Shown here piece by piece: positions 48,244 to 56,487 of a stretch of 64,000 bases of DNA. The stretch covers positions 62,001 through 126,000 of the forward strand of contig NZ_VTGY01000008.1 in NCBI RefSeq assembly GCF_009729075.1. The letters run 5' to 3'. How positions within the stretch are numbered: position 1 is the first letter of the stretch; the number at the start of each line of letters is the position of its first letter. Position numbers and translations under genes: made by a program. The notes under the pieces were generated by a model. It searched no databases. It was not told where the DNA came from and was given only the letters and a program-made list of their open reading frames with translations. The stretch is from Mycolicibacterium sp. CBMA 226 (GTDB taxonomy: Bacteria; Actinomycetota; Actinomycetes; Mycobacteriales; Mycobacteriaceae).

Positions 48244-49490
48244 CAGCAAATGGTAAACGGCACCGACAGTGGACGGCGCACATAGCTGCCGCCGGCCCAC
48301 TCGATGTTGTCCTCGTCGACGGTGAATTCCGGTATCCGCGAGAGCAGTTCGGTCAGGGCGACGCGGGACTGCATCCGCGCGGCGGCCGCGCCCAGACAGT
48401 GGTGCGCGCCGTGGCTGAAGGTCAGGATGTTGCGCGGGGCGCGCGTCACGTCCAGTTCGCCTGCGCCTGGGCCGTATTGGCGTTCGTCGCGGTTGCCCGA
48501 GCCGTAGAGCAGCAGGGCCTTGCGGCCGGCGGGAATGGTGGTGTCGCCGATGGTCACGTCGCGCGTCGCGGTGCGGGCCAGGCCCTGGACCGGCGAGGTC
48601 AGGCGCAGCAGTTCGTCGACGGATTCCGGGATCAGGTCCGGGTTTCCGGCGAGCAGCCGCCGCTGGTCGGGATGCCGGTGCAGGAGTTGCACGGAGCCGC
48701 CCAGCATTCCGGTGGTGGTGTCGTTGCCGCCCGTCACCATGGTGAACGTGAACGCGAGGATCGACAGCACGCCGCTGATGTCGCCGTCGGCGCCGATGCC
48801 CGCGGCGACCAGGTGCGACACCGTGTCGTCTTCGGGCTCTTTGCGGCGGCGCTCGATCAGCGCGGTGAAGTACCCCATCATGTCGCCGAGCGCGCTGCCC
48901 AGCGTCTCGAGTGCACCGCCCAGGCCGCCCTCGGCGGTGTTGGCCGCGACGATGGCCTCGGTCCAGCCGTCGAACTGGTCGCGATCGGCATCGGGTACGC
49001 CGAGGTAGTGCGCGACGACCATCGACGGCAACGGCTTGAACAGCTCGGCCACGATGTCACCGCCGCCGGCGGCCTTGAGCTTCTCCAGCCGCTGCACGAC
49101 GAACTCGCGCACCTTGGGTTCGACGGCCTCGACCTGGCGTGGCGTGAAACCGCGCGACACCAGCTTGCGGAATTCGGTGTGCACGGGCGGGTCCGTCATC
49201 ACCATCGGCGGGTTGTCCTGCAGGCCAATGAGTTCCAGCTCGCCATAGTTGACGGTCAGGCCCTGCGCCGAGGAGAACGTCTGGTGGTCCCGCGCGGCGG
49301 CCCAGATGTCGGCGTGCCGGGATAGCACGTAGTAGTCGGCCGCCGGATTGCCGGCGGGCACGACGTGATGTACGGGATCGTGATCGCGGAGCGACCGGTA
49401 CATCGGCCAGGGATCGACCCACCCGGTCGAATCGGCAAGCTGGAACGCCACGGGGGAGCCGGATGTCTCGTGAGACAAAATCGCCGTCAT
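48243..49490 (-). CDS. cyp130: Cytochrome P450, CYP130-like
   Basis: A 415-residue soluble P450. The haem-binding loop is FSHGAHHCLGAAAAR with the thiolate cysteine; the I-helix oxygen-activating segment is TGGNDTTTG; ExxR reads ELLR in the K-helix. Context with a downstream TetR and the Rv1257c-type oxidase supports CYP130. M. tuberculosis CYP130 hydroxylates or N-demethylates arylamine-type test substrates; the natural substrate is unknown. It needs ferredoxin from elsewhere. The start ATG is at 49490. Confidence 0.9.
   Translation of the reverse strand: MTAILSHETSGSPVAFQLADSTGWVDPWPMYRSLRDHDPVHHVVPAGNPAADYYVLSRHADIWAAARDHQTFSSAQGLTVNYGELELIGLQDNPPMVMTDPPVHTEFRKLVSRGFTPRQVEAVEPKVREFVVQRLEKLKAAGGGDIVAELFKPLPSMVVAHYLGVPDADRDQFDGWTEAIVAANTAEGGLGGALETLGSALGDMMGYFTALIERRRKEPEDDTVSHLVAAGIGADGDISGVLSILAFTFTMVTGGNDTTTGMLGGSVQLLHRHPDQRRLLAGNPDLIPESVDELLRLTSPVQGLARTATRDVTIGDTTIPAGRKALLLYGSGNRDERQYGPGAGELDVTRAPRNILTFSHGAHHCLGAAAARMQSRVALTELLSRIPEFTVDEDNIEWAGGSYVRRPLSVPFTIC
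49464..49477. promoter_or_regulatory. Palindrome within the first codons of cyp130
   Basis: TGTCTC-GT-GAGACA is a perfect 6-2-6 dyad, 13 bp inside the cyp130 coding region. It could be an operator for the co-transcribed TetR protein acting just downstream of the start point. A chance origin is possible. Confidence 0.35.
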
Positions 49491-49753
49491 GTCTTATGTG
49501 TACGGCGATCTGGTCAAGCTGTCAATGCCCGCCCGAGGAGATCATTGGGTCGAACACCCTCTCGCCGATGACGTCTTGGAACGCCAGACAGTGAGGAATC
49601 CCGACTTTCCGCACTGTGGCCCAACGTATTTCGCGATCGGCGCTGGCCTGCCGTTGCCGGCGCGAGACGGTCATCGACTCGCGTCTCGTGACTGACGCGA
49701 TGACGTGGGATCGGGGTGGCGGTTCCGTCCCCGGTGGTCGCTATTCGTGCCGG
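49491..49753. other. Non-coding stretch between cyp130 and HxlR genes
   Basis: This 263-bp stretch should hold the cyp130 promoter, and it follows the 3' end of the HxlR gene. A 68-codon forward frame begins at 49489, sharing bases with the cyp130 start codon. It resembles no family I know and has no ribosome-binding site, so I do not call it a gene. Confidence 0.5.
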
Positions 49754-50203
49754 TCAGTTGCCGGTGGGGATGGTGGCCACGTCGTCCGCAGGTACTTCGT
49801 ATCCAAGATCGTCGATGAAGGCGACGTGCACTGGCCGGTCGGTGCGGCTGGCTTTACGCACCATAGTGGGCCCCTCGGGGCGGGGGAGGTGTCGGTCGCC
49901 CCACTGCTGAAGGGCGCCGATGAGTACGTGTAGCTCGCGGCCGGCGGGGGTGAGGTGGTAGGCCGGGCGTCGACGCTGACCGGGTTCCTGGTAGGACTCC
50001 TTGGTCATCACTCCGTACTCCACCAGCGTTGCGAGTCGATCCGCGAGGCGATCCGGCGGTAAGCCGAGGTTGCGTTCGAAGTCTGCGAATCGCGTCGTTC
50101 CCAGGAGTGCCTCGCGCAGGATGAGAATGGTCCACCGCTCGCCCAGTACGGTCATGCTCCGGGCGACCGAGCACGTCCAGTCGTCGACCTTCTTGGATGC
50201 CAC
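49754..50203 (-). CDS. HxlR/MarR-type transcriptional regulator
   Basis: A 149-residue HxlR-family winged-helix regulator. The N-terminal cysteine (WTCSVARSMTVLGERWTILILREA) is in the position used for redox sensing in YodB/HypR relatives. The wing is followed by RRPAYHLTPAGRELHVLI. The GTG at 50203 has TAGACT 6 nt upstream, a leaderless start. It is divergent from the enoyl-CoA hydratase/OsmC genes. The TACT-AACT-AGTA dyad before those genes resembles HxlR-type sites, so it probably represses them until an electrophile or oxidant modifies it. Confidence 0.85.
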   Translation of the reverse strand: MASKKVDDWTCSVARSMTVLGERWTILILREALLGTTRFADFERNLGLPPDRLADRLATLVEYGVMTKESYQEPGQRRRPAYHLTPAGRELHVLIGALQQWGDRHLPRPEGPTMVRKASRTDRPVHVAFIDDLGYEVPADDVATIPTGN

Positions 50204-50209
50204 CGAAGA

Positions 50210-50215
50210 AGTCTA
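50210..50215 (-). promoter_or_regulatory. -10 element, leaderless start of the HxlR gene
   Basis: TAGACT on the minus strand ends 6 nt before the GTG at 50203. Confidence 0.5.
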
Positions 50216-50525
50216 CTCCTCTGACTTTGGCAATCGTCAGTCAGCTCGATCCATCTGCCGGGGCGGGCGTGAGGTCGGCTCGACGTCGACGTTGGTGTCG
50301 CCAGCCCTCGCGATGGCCCACCCGTCAACCTTCTGTATTCACAAGTCATAGCGAGATGTAGCTCAAGTCGCCTATCCCGCAAAGTTCCATCAGGGGCCGA
50401 TGACTGTCGCCTAGTTACCGCAAGAAGCGCAAAAACACAGCTATTAAATGTGTTTGAAGAACTTCGGACAGTCGAAATCGACGTCAGATGCTATACGGGT
50501 GGCTGAGCTCGATTTCAACGGCACG
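50216..50525. other. AT-richer intergenic region with a hairpin
   Basis: No gene is visible in this 310-bp part of the HxlR-hydratase gap. Base composition is clearly less GC-rich than the genes. An inverted repeat AAACACA/TGTGTTT lies at 50433-50455 around a 9-nt AT-rich loop; it could be a second regulator site or a small-RNA or terminator hairpin. Confidence 0.5.
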
Positions 50526-50541
50526 AATACTAACTAGTATT
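50526..50541. promoter_or_regulatory. Probable HxlR-type operator over the hydratase -35 region
   Basis: AATACT-AACT-AGTATT is a perfect 6-4-6 dyad. It sits 28-43 bp before the ATG at 50569, where the -35 contacts of the leaderless promoter would fall. TACT/AGTA half-sites are known from HxlR-family regulators such as YodB. Confidence 0.65.
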
Positions 50542-50556
50542 TTCAAAGTAAGGTGG

Positions 50557-50562
50557 TACGGT
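50557..50562 (+). promoter_or_regulatory. -10 element, leaderless start of the enoyl-CoA hydratase-like gene
   Basis: TACGGT ends 6 nt before the ATG at 50569. Confidence 0.55.
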
Positions 50563-50568
50563 GCTTGC

Positions 50569-51429
50569 ATGACCTTCATCGAGGACTTCGCCCCTACCCA
50601 CCTTCACCTCACCGAGGTGTCTCCCACGCTGTGGCGGGTCACCTTCGACAACCCACCGGTCAACGTGATCGGCACCGACATGATGCGCGATCTCAAGGAG
50701 CTGCTCACCGAGCTCGAATCCAACGACACCGTCAACGTGGTCCTGTTCACCAGTGCCGATCCGGACTTCTTCCTGGCCCACTACGACCTCGCCGCCGACC
50801 ACGCAGCGTCCGAGGCACTACCCAGCGCCACCGGATACGCGGCCTGGGTGGACATCACGGTGCGCATCAGCAAGCTCTCGGCGGTGACCATCTCGGCGAT
50901 CCGGGGCATCGCTCGCGGCGCGGGCAGCGAGTTCGCACTGGCCACCGACATCCGCTTCGCCAGCCGTGAGAAGGCCATCCTGGGGCAGATGGAGGTCGGC
51001 TTCGGCGCCGTACAGGGCGGCGGCGCCTCGGGGCGCTTGCCCGCGCTGGTCGGCCGCGGCAGAGCCTTCGAGATCCTGCTCGGCGGCGGCGATTACGACG
51101 GCGATACCGCTGAACGGTACGGCTATGTCAACCGCTCCATCCCCGACGACGACTTCGTCGCTTTCGTCCACGACTACGCCACCAGAGTCTCGCGCTGGGA
51201 CCACAGAGCTCTCGGCGAAATCAAGGCCTTCATCAACAAGTACACCCGCCTACCCGACAGTGAATACCCGCTTCACTCCGATGCCTTCTGGTCAGCCGTA
51301 CCCACCCCCGGCTTCCAAGCAGTCACCAAGGGACTCTTCGAGCGCGGCCTGCAGCAAAAGAGCGACCTCGAATACCACCTCGGGGCCGAGATCGCCGACG
51401 TCGCCGCCGCCGTGAGGCCCGCCAGCTGA
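50569..51429 (+). CDS. Enoyl-CoA hydratase/isomerase (crotonase) family protein
   Basis: A 286-residue crotonase-fold protein. Both acidic catalytic positions are retained: Glu in RGAGSEFALATDIRFAS and Glu in ILGQMEVGFG. The first oxyanion-hole segment reads FFLAHYDLAAD, instead of the usual AGADI type, so the substrate may be unusual. I start at the ATG at 50569, supported by the -10 at 50557-50562; the open frame upstream is not used. It is probably co-transcribed with the OsmC gene 118 bp downstream under HxlR control, which suggests detoxification rather than beta-oxidation. Confidence 0.82.
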   Translation: MTFIEDFAPTHLHLTEVSPTLWRVTFDNPPVNVIGTDMMRDLKELLTELESNDTVNVVLFTSADPDFFLAHYDLAADHAASEALPSATGYAAWVDITVRISKLSAVTISAIRGIARGAGSEFALATDIRFASREKAILGQMEVGFGAVQGGGASGRLPALVGRGRAFEILLGGGDYDGDTAERYGYVNRSIPDDDFVAFVHDYATRVSRWDHRALGEIKAFINKYTRLPDSEYPLHSDAFWSAVPTPGFQAVTKGLFERGLQQKSDLEYHLGAEIADVAAAVRPAS

Positions 51430-51547
51430 TCCAGCAGGTCACCACTTGACCCGCCGGCTCGCCACGCAGTGATTGAGCCGTTTCGGCGCCCCATATCACT
51501 TGTCGCACATTCACATTCAGCCAAGCACGCACACCCAAGGAGAACTC

Positions 51548-52006
51548 ATGCCAGTCGTGACCGGACAGTCCCAGTGGAATGGGACGTTCAAGGAAGGCAC
51601 CGGAACGTTGTCAACGACGACGTCGGACACCATCCGCGAAGCGCCCTACACCTATGCCAGCCGATTCGAGGGCGCACCCGGAGCCATCCCCGAAGAACTC
51701 GTCGTCACCGGCCATGCCGGTTGCTACAACCACGCCCTGGCCAACATCGCCTTCAAGGCCGGGGCCTCCGTCGAATCGATCAGCACCACCGCAGAACTCA
51801 CCATGGGCACCGACGATCAAGGATCCGATGGGCACGGATATTCGGTAGAAGGCATCCACTTCATCGTCGCCGCCGACATCCCGGGCGTCACCGACCAGCA
51901 GTTCGCCGAACTCACCGAGCAGGCTCGCGCACTGTGCGCGATCTCCAAGATCCTGACCGTTCCTATCACCTTGGACGCGACCCGGACCACCGCGGCAACC
52001 TCGTAG
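51548..52006 (+). CDS. OsmC/Ohr family peroxide-detoxifying protein
   Basis: A 152-residue OsmC-fold protein. The two reactive cysteines are in GHAGCYNHALANIAF and ALCAISKIL, spaced as in OsmC peroxidases, which reduce organic hydroperoxides. The N-terminal SQWNGTFKEGTGTLS is the family opening. The ATG at 51548 follows AAGGAG at ideal spacing; the frame open 25 codons earlier is rejected. It belongs with the HxlR and crotonase genes to a stress-response cassette. Confidence 0.88.
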   Translation: MPVVTGQSQWNGTFKEGTGTLSTTTSDTIREAPYTYASRFEGAPGAIPEELVVTGHAGCYNHALANIAFKAGASVESISTTAELTMGTDDQGSDGHGYSVEGIHFIVAADIPGVTDQQFAELTEQARALCAISKILTVPITLDATRTTAATS

Positions 52007-52157
52007 CCACCCGGCGTCATCAGCTCCGTGGTGGAGGAGACCGTCGCCCGGCTATTCACACGGCCTCACCGCTGCCCGAGACACCATTAACCACAGTGGG
52101 CCGGGGTTGTGCCTCCGGTCGAGAATGCGCGGAGGGGGAACTGAAATCGGTGTCGGA

Positions 52158-53522
52158 TTAGATTCCCGCGCCTGGATTCAGGATGTTGTCGGGGTCCAGG
52201 GCCGCCTTGATTCGGCGGTTCAGTTCCATGACCTCCGGCCCGAGTTGCCCGGCCAGCCAGGGCCGCTTGAGCCGGCCGACGCCGTGCTCGCCGGTGATGG
52301 TGCCGCCCAGCGACACGGCCAGGTCCATGATCTCGCCGAACGCGATGTTGGCCCGCCGGGTGTTCTCGGCGTCGTTCGGGTCGTGGACGATCAGCGGGTG
52401 GGTGTTGCCGTCGCCGGCATGCGCGATCACCGAGATCAGCAGCTCGTGCTCGCGGGCGATGGCCCCGACCCCGTCGACCAGGTCCGCGAGCGCCGGCAAG
52501 GGCACACCGACGTCTTCCAGCAGCAGTGGGCCCTTGGCTTCCACGGCCGGGATGGCGAACCGCCGGGCGGCCACAAAGGCCTCGCCCTCGTCGGGATCGT
52601 CGGTCGAAAAGACCTCTGTCGCACCCGCTTCGGTAAATACGCGGGCCATGTACTCGGTGTCCTCGACACCTGCCGCGCCGCGATCGTCGGATGCCGCCAC
52701 GAGCATCGCCTTGGCGCTGCGGTCCAGGCCCATCTTGAGCTTGTCCTCGACCGCGTTGATCGCGACGTCGTCCATGAACTCCAGCATCGAGGGACGGATT
52801 CGGCCGGTGATGGTCACGACGGCATCGGCCGCCGCGCGCACCGAGTCGAAGCTCGCCACGACGGTGCAGCCGCGGTGCTGCGGGGGCAGCAGGCGCAGCG
52901 TGGCCTCGGTGACGACACCAAGAGTGCCTTCGCTGCCGACGAACAGTTTGGTGAGACTCAGTCCCGCAACGTCTTTCAGCCGCGGCCCGCCGAGCCGTAC
53001 CGCGGTGCCGTCGGCGAGGACCACCTGCAGGCCGAGGATGTAGTCGGTGGTGACACCGTATTTCACGCAACACAGACCGCCGGCGTTGGTGGCGACGTTG
53101 CCGCCGATGCTGCAGATCTCGAACGACGACGGATCGGGTGGGTACCAGAGCCCATGGGCTGCAACGGCTTTCTTCACCTCGGCGTTGAGCAGGCCGGGCT
53201 GCACCACGGCAGTGCGGGTCGCGGTGTCGACGACGATGTCGCGCATCCGTTCGGTGGTCAGCACGATGCCCCCATCGACCGCGGTCGCCCCGCCGGACAG
53301 GCTGGTGCCGGCGCCCCGCGGCACCACCGCGATCTTGTGCGCGCTGGCCCACCGCAGGACGGTCTGCACCTCCGCGGTGCTCCGTGGCCGTACCACCGCG
53401 ATGGGGGTGCCGGCATCGGGATCGAGTGCGCGGTCCTGCCGGTAGGACGCCACGATGTCGGGATCGGTGACGACGGCATCGGCGGGCAGGTCGGCGATGA
53501 GGCTCGGCAGCGCGGTGTGCAC
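52158..53522 (-). CDS. FAD-binding oxidase, GlcD type (Rv1257c-like)
   Basis: A 454-residue flavoprotein of the VAO/PCMH fold. FAD motifs are VVPRGAGTSLSGGA, SIGGNVATNAGG and LFVGSEGTLGVVTE; the C domain carries HAGDGNTHPLIV and TGEHGVGRLKRPWL. It should oxidise a 2-hydroxy acid (glycolate or D-lactate type), passing electrons to an unknown acceptor. I start at the GTG at 53522, with TAGACT 7 nt upstream, which gives the family length; the frame is open 16 codons further. It resembles the oxidase at 38042-39394 but is clearly a different subgroup. Confidence 0.87.
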   Translation of the reverse strand: MHTALPSLIADLPADAVVTDPDIVASYRQDRALDPDAGTPIAVVRPRSTAEVQTVLRWASAHKIAVVPRGAGTSLSGGATAVDGGIVLTTERMRDIVVDTATRTAVVQPGLLNAEVKKAVAAHGLWYPPDPSSFEICSIGGNVATNAGGLCCVKYGVTTDYILGLQVVLADGTAVRLGGPRLKDVAGLSLTKLFVGSEGTLGVVTEATLRLLPPQHRGCTVVASFDSVRAAADAVVTITGRIRPSMLEFMDDVAINAVEDKLKMGLDRSAKAMLVAASDDRGAAGVEDTEYMARVFTEAGATEVFSTDDPDEGEAFVAARRFAIPAVEAKGPLLLEDVGVPLPALADLVDGVGAIAREHELLISVIAHAGDGNTHPLIVHDPNDAENTRRANIAFGEIMDLAVSLGGTITGEHGVGRLKRPWLAGQLGPEVMELNRRIKAALDPDNILNPGAGI

Positions 53523-53529
53523 GGGGGCA

Positions 53530-53535
53530 AGTCTA
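53530..53535 (-). promoter_or_regulatory. -10 element, leaderless start of the Rv1257c-like oxidase
   Basis: TAGACT on the minus strand ends 7 nt before the GTG at 53522. Confidence 0.5.
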
Positions 53536-53592
53536 GGAGCCGCGCATCGATCAGTTGCCACGCGCGGCATATGGCACGTGTATTAATCCCAT

Positions 53593-53617
53593 GTAACGAC
53601 CGTGTTACCTGTACGCT
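53593..53617 (+). promoter_or_regulatory. Promoter and dyad of the small unknown gene
   Basis: TACGCT at 53612-53617 ends 7 nt before the GTG at 53625, a leaderless layout. A GTAAC-GACCGT-GTTAC dyad at 53593-53608 lies directly upstream, where it could bind a repressor or activator. Confidence 0.45.
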
Positions 53618-53624
53618 CGGTGGT

Positions 53625-53972
53625 GTGTACAGCAAGGCCCTGTTGGCCGAGATGGAAGCGCTGCGCGACGGCCGTCGCGGGGCGCATGTGTCTGCGACCG
53701 CGATCGAACTCCATGTGCGCGTCGTGAGCCGCAGTGTGCGCACGGCCCGGCCCGACTTCGTGGCCGATGCCGGGCTGGACGCCATCGCGCCCGGCTCGGT
53801 GACAACCGTTGCGGCACTGGAACTCTGGACTGCAGGGCTCTGGCAGCGGGTGCCCGGTGGCTACCTGATCGACGACCGCGAATTGATCGCGCACCTGTCC
53901 GCGGGTCCGGTTCGGAGCTGGGCGCGCAGGGTCTGGAAATACCTCAACAGCGAGTCTGTCATCCCGTTCTGA
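53625..53972 (+). CDS. Small hypothetical protein
   Basis: A 115-residue protein of no family I can name. It is mostly helical: KALLAEMEALRDGRRGAHVSAT, then LELWTAGLWQRVPGGYLIDDRELIAHLSAG, and a basic C-terminus RSWARRVWKYLNSESVIPF. The WQRVPGGYLIDDRELI part resembles segments seen in phage- or plasmid-type small DNA-binding proteins, but this is weak. No signal peptide or membrane helix is seen. The promoter at 53593-53617 and the GC-rich third positions support it. The last 14 bp overlap the convergent TetR gene. Confidence 0.6.
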   Translation: MYSKALLAEMEALRDGRRGAHVSATAIELHVRVVSRSVRTARPDFVADAGLDAIAPGSVTTVAALELWTAGLWQRVPGGYLIDDRELIAHLSAGPVRSWARRVWKYLNSESVIPF

Positions 53973-54597
53973 CTGCGCCGGCCGTCGCGCGTACTCCACG
54001 CAATGCGGCAAACAACAGGTCGTTCAGCATGTCGATCAGATGCTCCCGGTCGACGGCGATCCCTCCGACGAGGACCGCGGTGAGAGTCTCGGCGACCCCG
54101 CCGATGACAAATTGTGCGGCCAACTGCAGATCGATCGGCCGCGGGACGGCGGCGGAACCGCTCAACCCGGCGACGATGCCGGCGAACCGCTGAGCCTCGG
54201 CGAGGCGGCGCGGGCCGAGTGCGGGGGATGAGGCGGACTCGATCAAAATGACGCGGCCCTTGCGTTGATCCGTCAGCACGATGTCGGTGAGCACCGCGAG
54301 CGCCGCCCGTGAGCGCGCCCGCGGACCGCCATCGGTGTCGGCGATGGCCGCCAATCCACGCTCTTCCAGCTCGGCCATGATGTCGTCGAACACCGCGATG
54401 TGCAGGTCCTCGATCGATGGGAATGATTCGGCGAAGTAGCGCGCCGCGAGTCCGGCCCGCTCGGCGACACCCCGCAAGGTCGTTGCCGGGATGCCCTTGG
54501 TGCCCATCAGGTCCAGGCCCGCTGCGACGAAGCGCCGCCGCCGCTCGGCGATGCGGTCGGCTCCGCTGAGGCCGCCGTAATGCCGTGACCCACTCAC
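53959..54597 (-). CDS. TetR family transcriptional regulator
   Basis: A 212-residue TetR regulator. The helix-turn-helix includes GLDLMGTKGIPATTLRGVAE and LAARYFAESFPSIEDLH; the rest is a ligand-binding helical bundle. I chose the GTG at 54597 (VSGSRHYGG); the frame is open 18 codons further, through the palindrome at 54612-54621. It is divergent from the second MpaB-type oxygenase gene, repeating the TetR-oxygenase pairing at the left end of the window. Confidence 0.82.
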   Translation of the reverse strand: MSGSRHYGGLSGADRIAERRRRFVAAGLDLMGTKGIPATTLRGVAERAGLAARYFAESFPSIEDLHIAVFDDIMAELEERGLAAIADTDGGPRARSRAALAVLTDIVLTDQRKGRVILIESASSPALGPRRLAEAQRFAGIVAGLSGSAAVPRPIDLQLAAQFVIGGVAETLTAVLVGGIAVDREHLIDMLNDLLFAALRGVRATAGAVRTG

Positions 54598-54611
54598 GAA
54601 ACCAATCTTGA

Positions 54612-54621
54612 CACACGTGTG
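54612..54621. promoter_or_regulatory. Palindrome between TetR and MpaB-type oxygenase genes
   Basis: CACACGTGTG is a perfect 10-bp dyad in the 80-bp divergent region, with weaker symmetry beyond it. It is a likely operator of the adjacent TetR protein. Confidence 0.5.
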
Positions 54622-54677
54622 GACAGATGGTTGCCTGATCTCATCTATCAACGCTTGATGACAGATTGGAAATGCTC

Positions 54678-55625
54678 ATGACCAGCACGGCGGCACCTGA
54701 CGACACCGCAGTCGAGCCCTGGCGCCCGGGTCAGCCCCATGCGGAACTGGCCGCCGACGTCCGGTGGTGGCTGGGGTCGCCTTTGAGCCTCGGGCTGTTC
54801 GGGCGTCTGGCGCTCGACCAGGTGGCGTACCGTCCGATCGCGGCCGCCGTCGACTGGTCGGGGCGGTTTCAGGAGAACTTCACCGATCGTGGCATCCGGT
54901 CACTGGCCTTCGGCATGTTGATGTTGTTCGGCGACGACGCCGACCGGCGCTCGGACACCGAGGAACTCAAGCGGCTGCACGCCGGCGTGCGGGGAACCGG
55001 CAACGGTGAATTCGCGGACACCCGGTTCAGTGCACTCGACCCGGACCTGTGGAATTGGGTCGCCGTCAGCTCCCTCAATCTGTTCTACCGGGGTTACCTC
55101 GCGGTGTGCGGCGAGGATCTGGATGCCGGGCAGCGCGAGGTCGTGTATCAGACCGTGCGGTGGATGACGAGTTACCTGGAGTTGCCCAGTGCCCGGGCCA
55201 AGCTGCCCGAGACATTGGCCGACATGACGGCCTACTACGACCGCGTCGCCGAAAAGCATCTGGCGGACAACGCGTTTCTGCAATACGCCGACGACAGCTT
55301 CGATACCCTGCCCGTGCCCGACCTGCTCCCGAAGCAACTGCGGGTGCTCGCCTTGCCGCTGTGGAGCCTGGTGACGCCGATTGCGCTGCGCGTACCGAAA
55401 GTGCTCGGGCAGCGAGATGCCCACCCGAAGATGCGTGAACTGCTCGACATTCGATCGACGCGCCTGACCCGGTTGGAGTACGCCCTATATCTGAAGGCCT
55501 CGCAGCTGGCCTGGCGGTATCTGCCGCGCGCCGTCGTTCTTGATCCGTTGGCGTACAACCGGTACCGCTACGAACGGCTGCGGTACGCGTATCACCGCGT
55601 GCAATTGGACAGCTTCGCTGCCTAG
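54678..55625 (+). CDS. MpaB-family (DUF2236) oxygenase, second copy
   Basis: A 315-residue DUF2236 protein, shorter than and only distantly like the protein at 807-2165. Family features are AAVDWSGRFQENFTDRGIRS, the long helical core with WNWVAVSSLNLFYRGYLAV, and a C-terminal RYERLRYAYHRV. The family comprises haem-dependent oxygenases acting on hydrophobic substrates. The ATG at 54678 follows TTGGAA; ATG 54672 is also possible. It is probably controlled by the divergent TetR. There is no ferredoxin gene next to this copy. Confidence 0.75.
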   Translation: MTSTAAPDDTAVEPWRPGQPHAELAADVRWWLGSPLSLGLFGRLALDQVAYRPIAAAVDWSGRFQENFTDRGIRSLAFGMLMLFGDDADRRSDTEELKRLHAGVRGTGNGEFADTRFSALDPDLWNWVAVSSLNLFYRGYLAVCGEDLDAGQREVVYQTVRWMTSYLELPSARAKLPETLADMTAYYDRVAEKHLADNAFLQYADDSFDTLPVPDLLPKQLRVLALPLWSLVTPIALRVPKVLGQRDAHPKMRELLDIRSTRLTRLEYALYLKASQLAWRYLPRAVVLDPLAYNRYRYERLRYAYHRVQLDSFAA

Positions 55626-55653
55626 CCGGACGGCCTGAGGGCAGAATCTGGGG

Positions 55654-56484
55654 GTGCTACCGCATCCCCGAACCGGAGAGCTGTTCCCGTCCCCGGTCCC
55701 GGCAGGGTCGGGTTGGCCCGGGGATCCGGCCGACGCCGACACCCCCGTCGCTCGCACCGCGCGGCAGGTCGGGGCCAGGGCCCGTCGTTGTGGCGACCTG
55801 GCCGACCTCGATGCTCAAGTGTCCGTCTGCCGCGCCTGCCCTCGACTGGTGACGTGGCGTGAGGACGTCGCCGCGCGGACGATGGCCAAGCGCAAGGCCT
55901 ACGCGGCCGAGCCGTACTGGGGGCGGCCGGTGCCGGGTCTCGGGGTGGCCCGGCCGCGCATCTGGGTGCTGGGTCTGGCGCCGGCCGCGCACGGCGCCAA
56001 CCGCACCGGTCGGGTGTTCACCGGCGACCGGTCGGGCGACTTTCTCTTCGCCGCCCTGCACCGCGTCGGGCTGGCGAGCAGCGCCGAGAGCATCGATGCG
56101 GCGGATGGACTTACGCTCAACGACATTCGTGTGGTCGCCGCAGTCCGGTGCGCGCCGCCCGACAATGCGCCGGCGCCAGAGGAACGTGTCACCTGCGAGC
56201 CGTGGCTGAGCGCGGAGTGGCGCCTGACGGGCCAGGATGTGCGGGTTGTCGTCGCGCTCGGCGGCTTCGCCTGGAAGGCCGCGCTGGACCTGACCGGAGC
56301 CGCGCGGCCGTACCCGAAATTCGGGCACGGCGTGCTCGCCGGACTTCCCGACGGGCGGCAGCTGCTCGGTTGCTACCACCCCAGCCAGCAGAACACGTTC
56401 ACCGGCAGGCTCACCCCGGTGATGCTCGATGACGTGTTCACAGTGGCCAAGGGAATCGCGTCAGGCTCAGAAGAGTTGGATTAG
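55654..56484 (+). CDS. udgB: Type 5 uracil-DNA glycosylase UdgB
   Basis: A 276-residue family 5 UDG with a [4Fe-4S] cluster. Ligands appear as CRACPRL near residue 60 and the pair RCAPP / VTC about 110 residues later. Motif A reads [20 protein letters not shown] and the final motif GCYHPSQQN. It removes uracil, hypoxanthine and related bases from DNA. It corresponds to Rv1259. The GTG at 55654 is the likely start. The F420-type oxidoreductase starts 3 bp after its stop, so the two form an operon. Confidence 0.93.
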   Translation: MLPHPRTGELFPSPVPAGSGWPGDPADADTPVARTARQVGARARRCGDLADLDAQVSVCRACPRLVTWREDVAARTMAKRKAYAAEPYWGRPVPGLGVARPRIWVLGLAPAAHGANRTGRVFTGDRSGDFLFAALHRVGLASSAESIDAADGLTLNDIRVVAAVRCAPPDNAPAPEERVTCEPWLSAEWRLTGQDVRVVVALGGFAWKAALDLTGAARPYPKFGHGVLAGLPDGRQLLGCYHPSQQNTFTGRLTPVMLDDVFTVAKGIASGSEELD

Positions 56485-56487
56485 ATC

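Noticed and set aside
49489..49695. 68-residue forward gene beginning at the cyp130 start codon
   Set aside because: It has no family match, no ribosome-binding site or -10 element at the proper distance, and shares bases with the cyp130 start.
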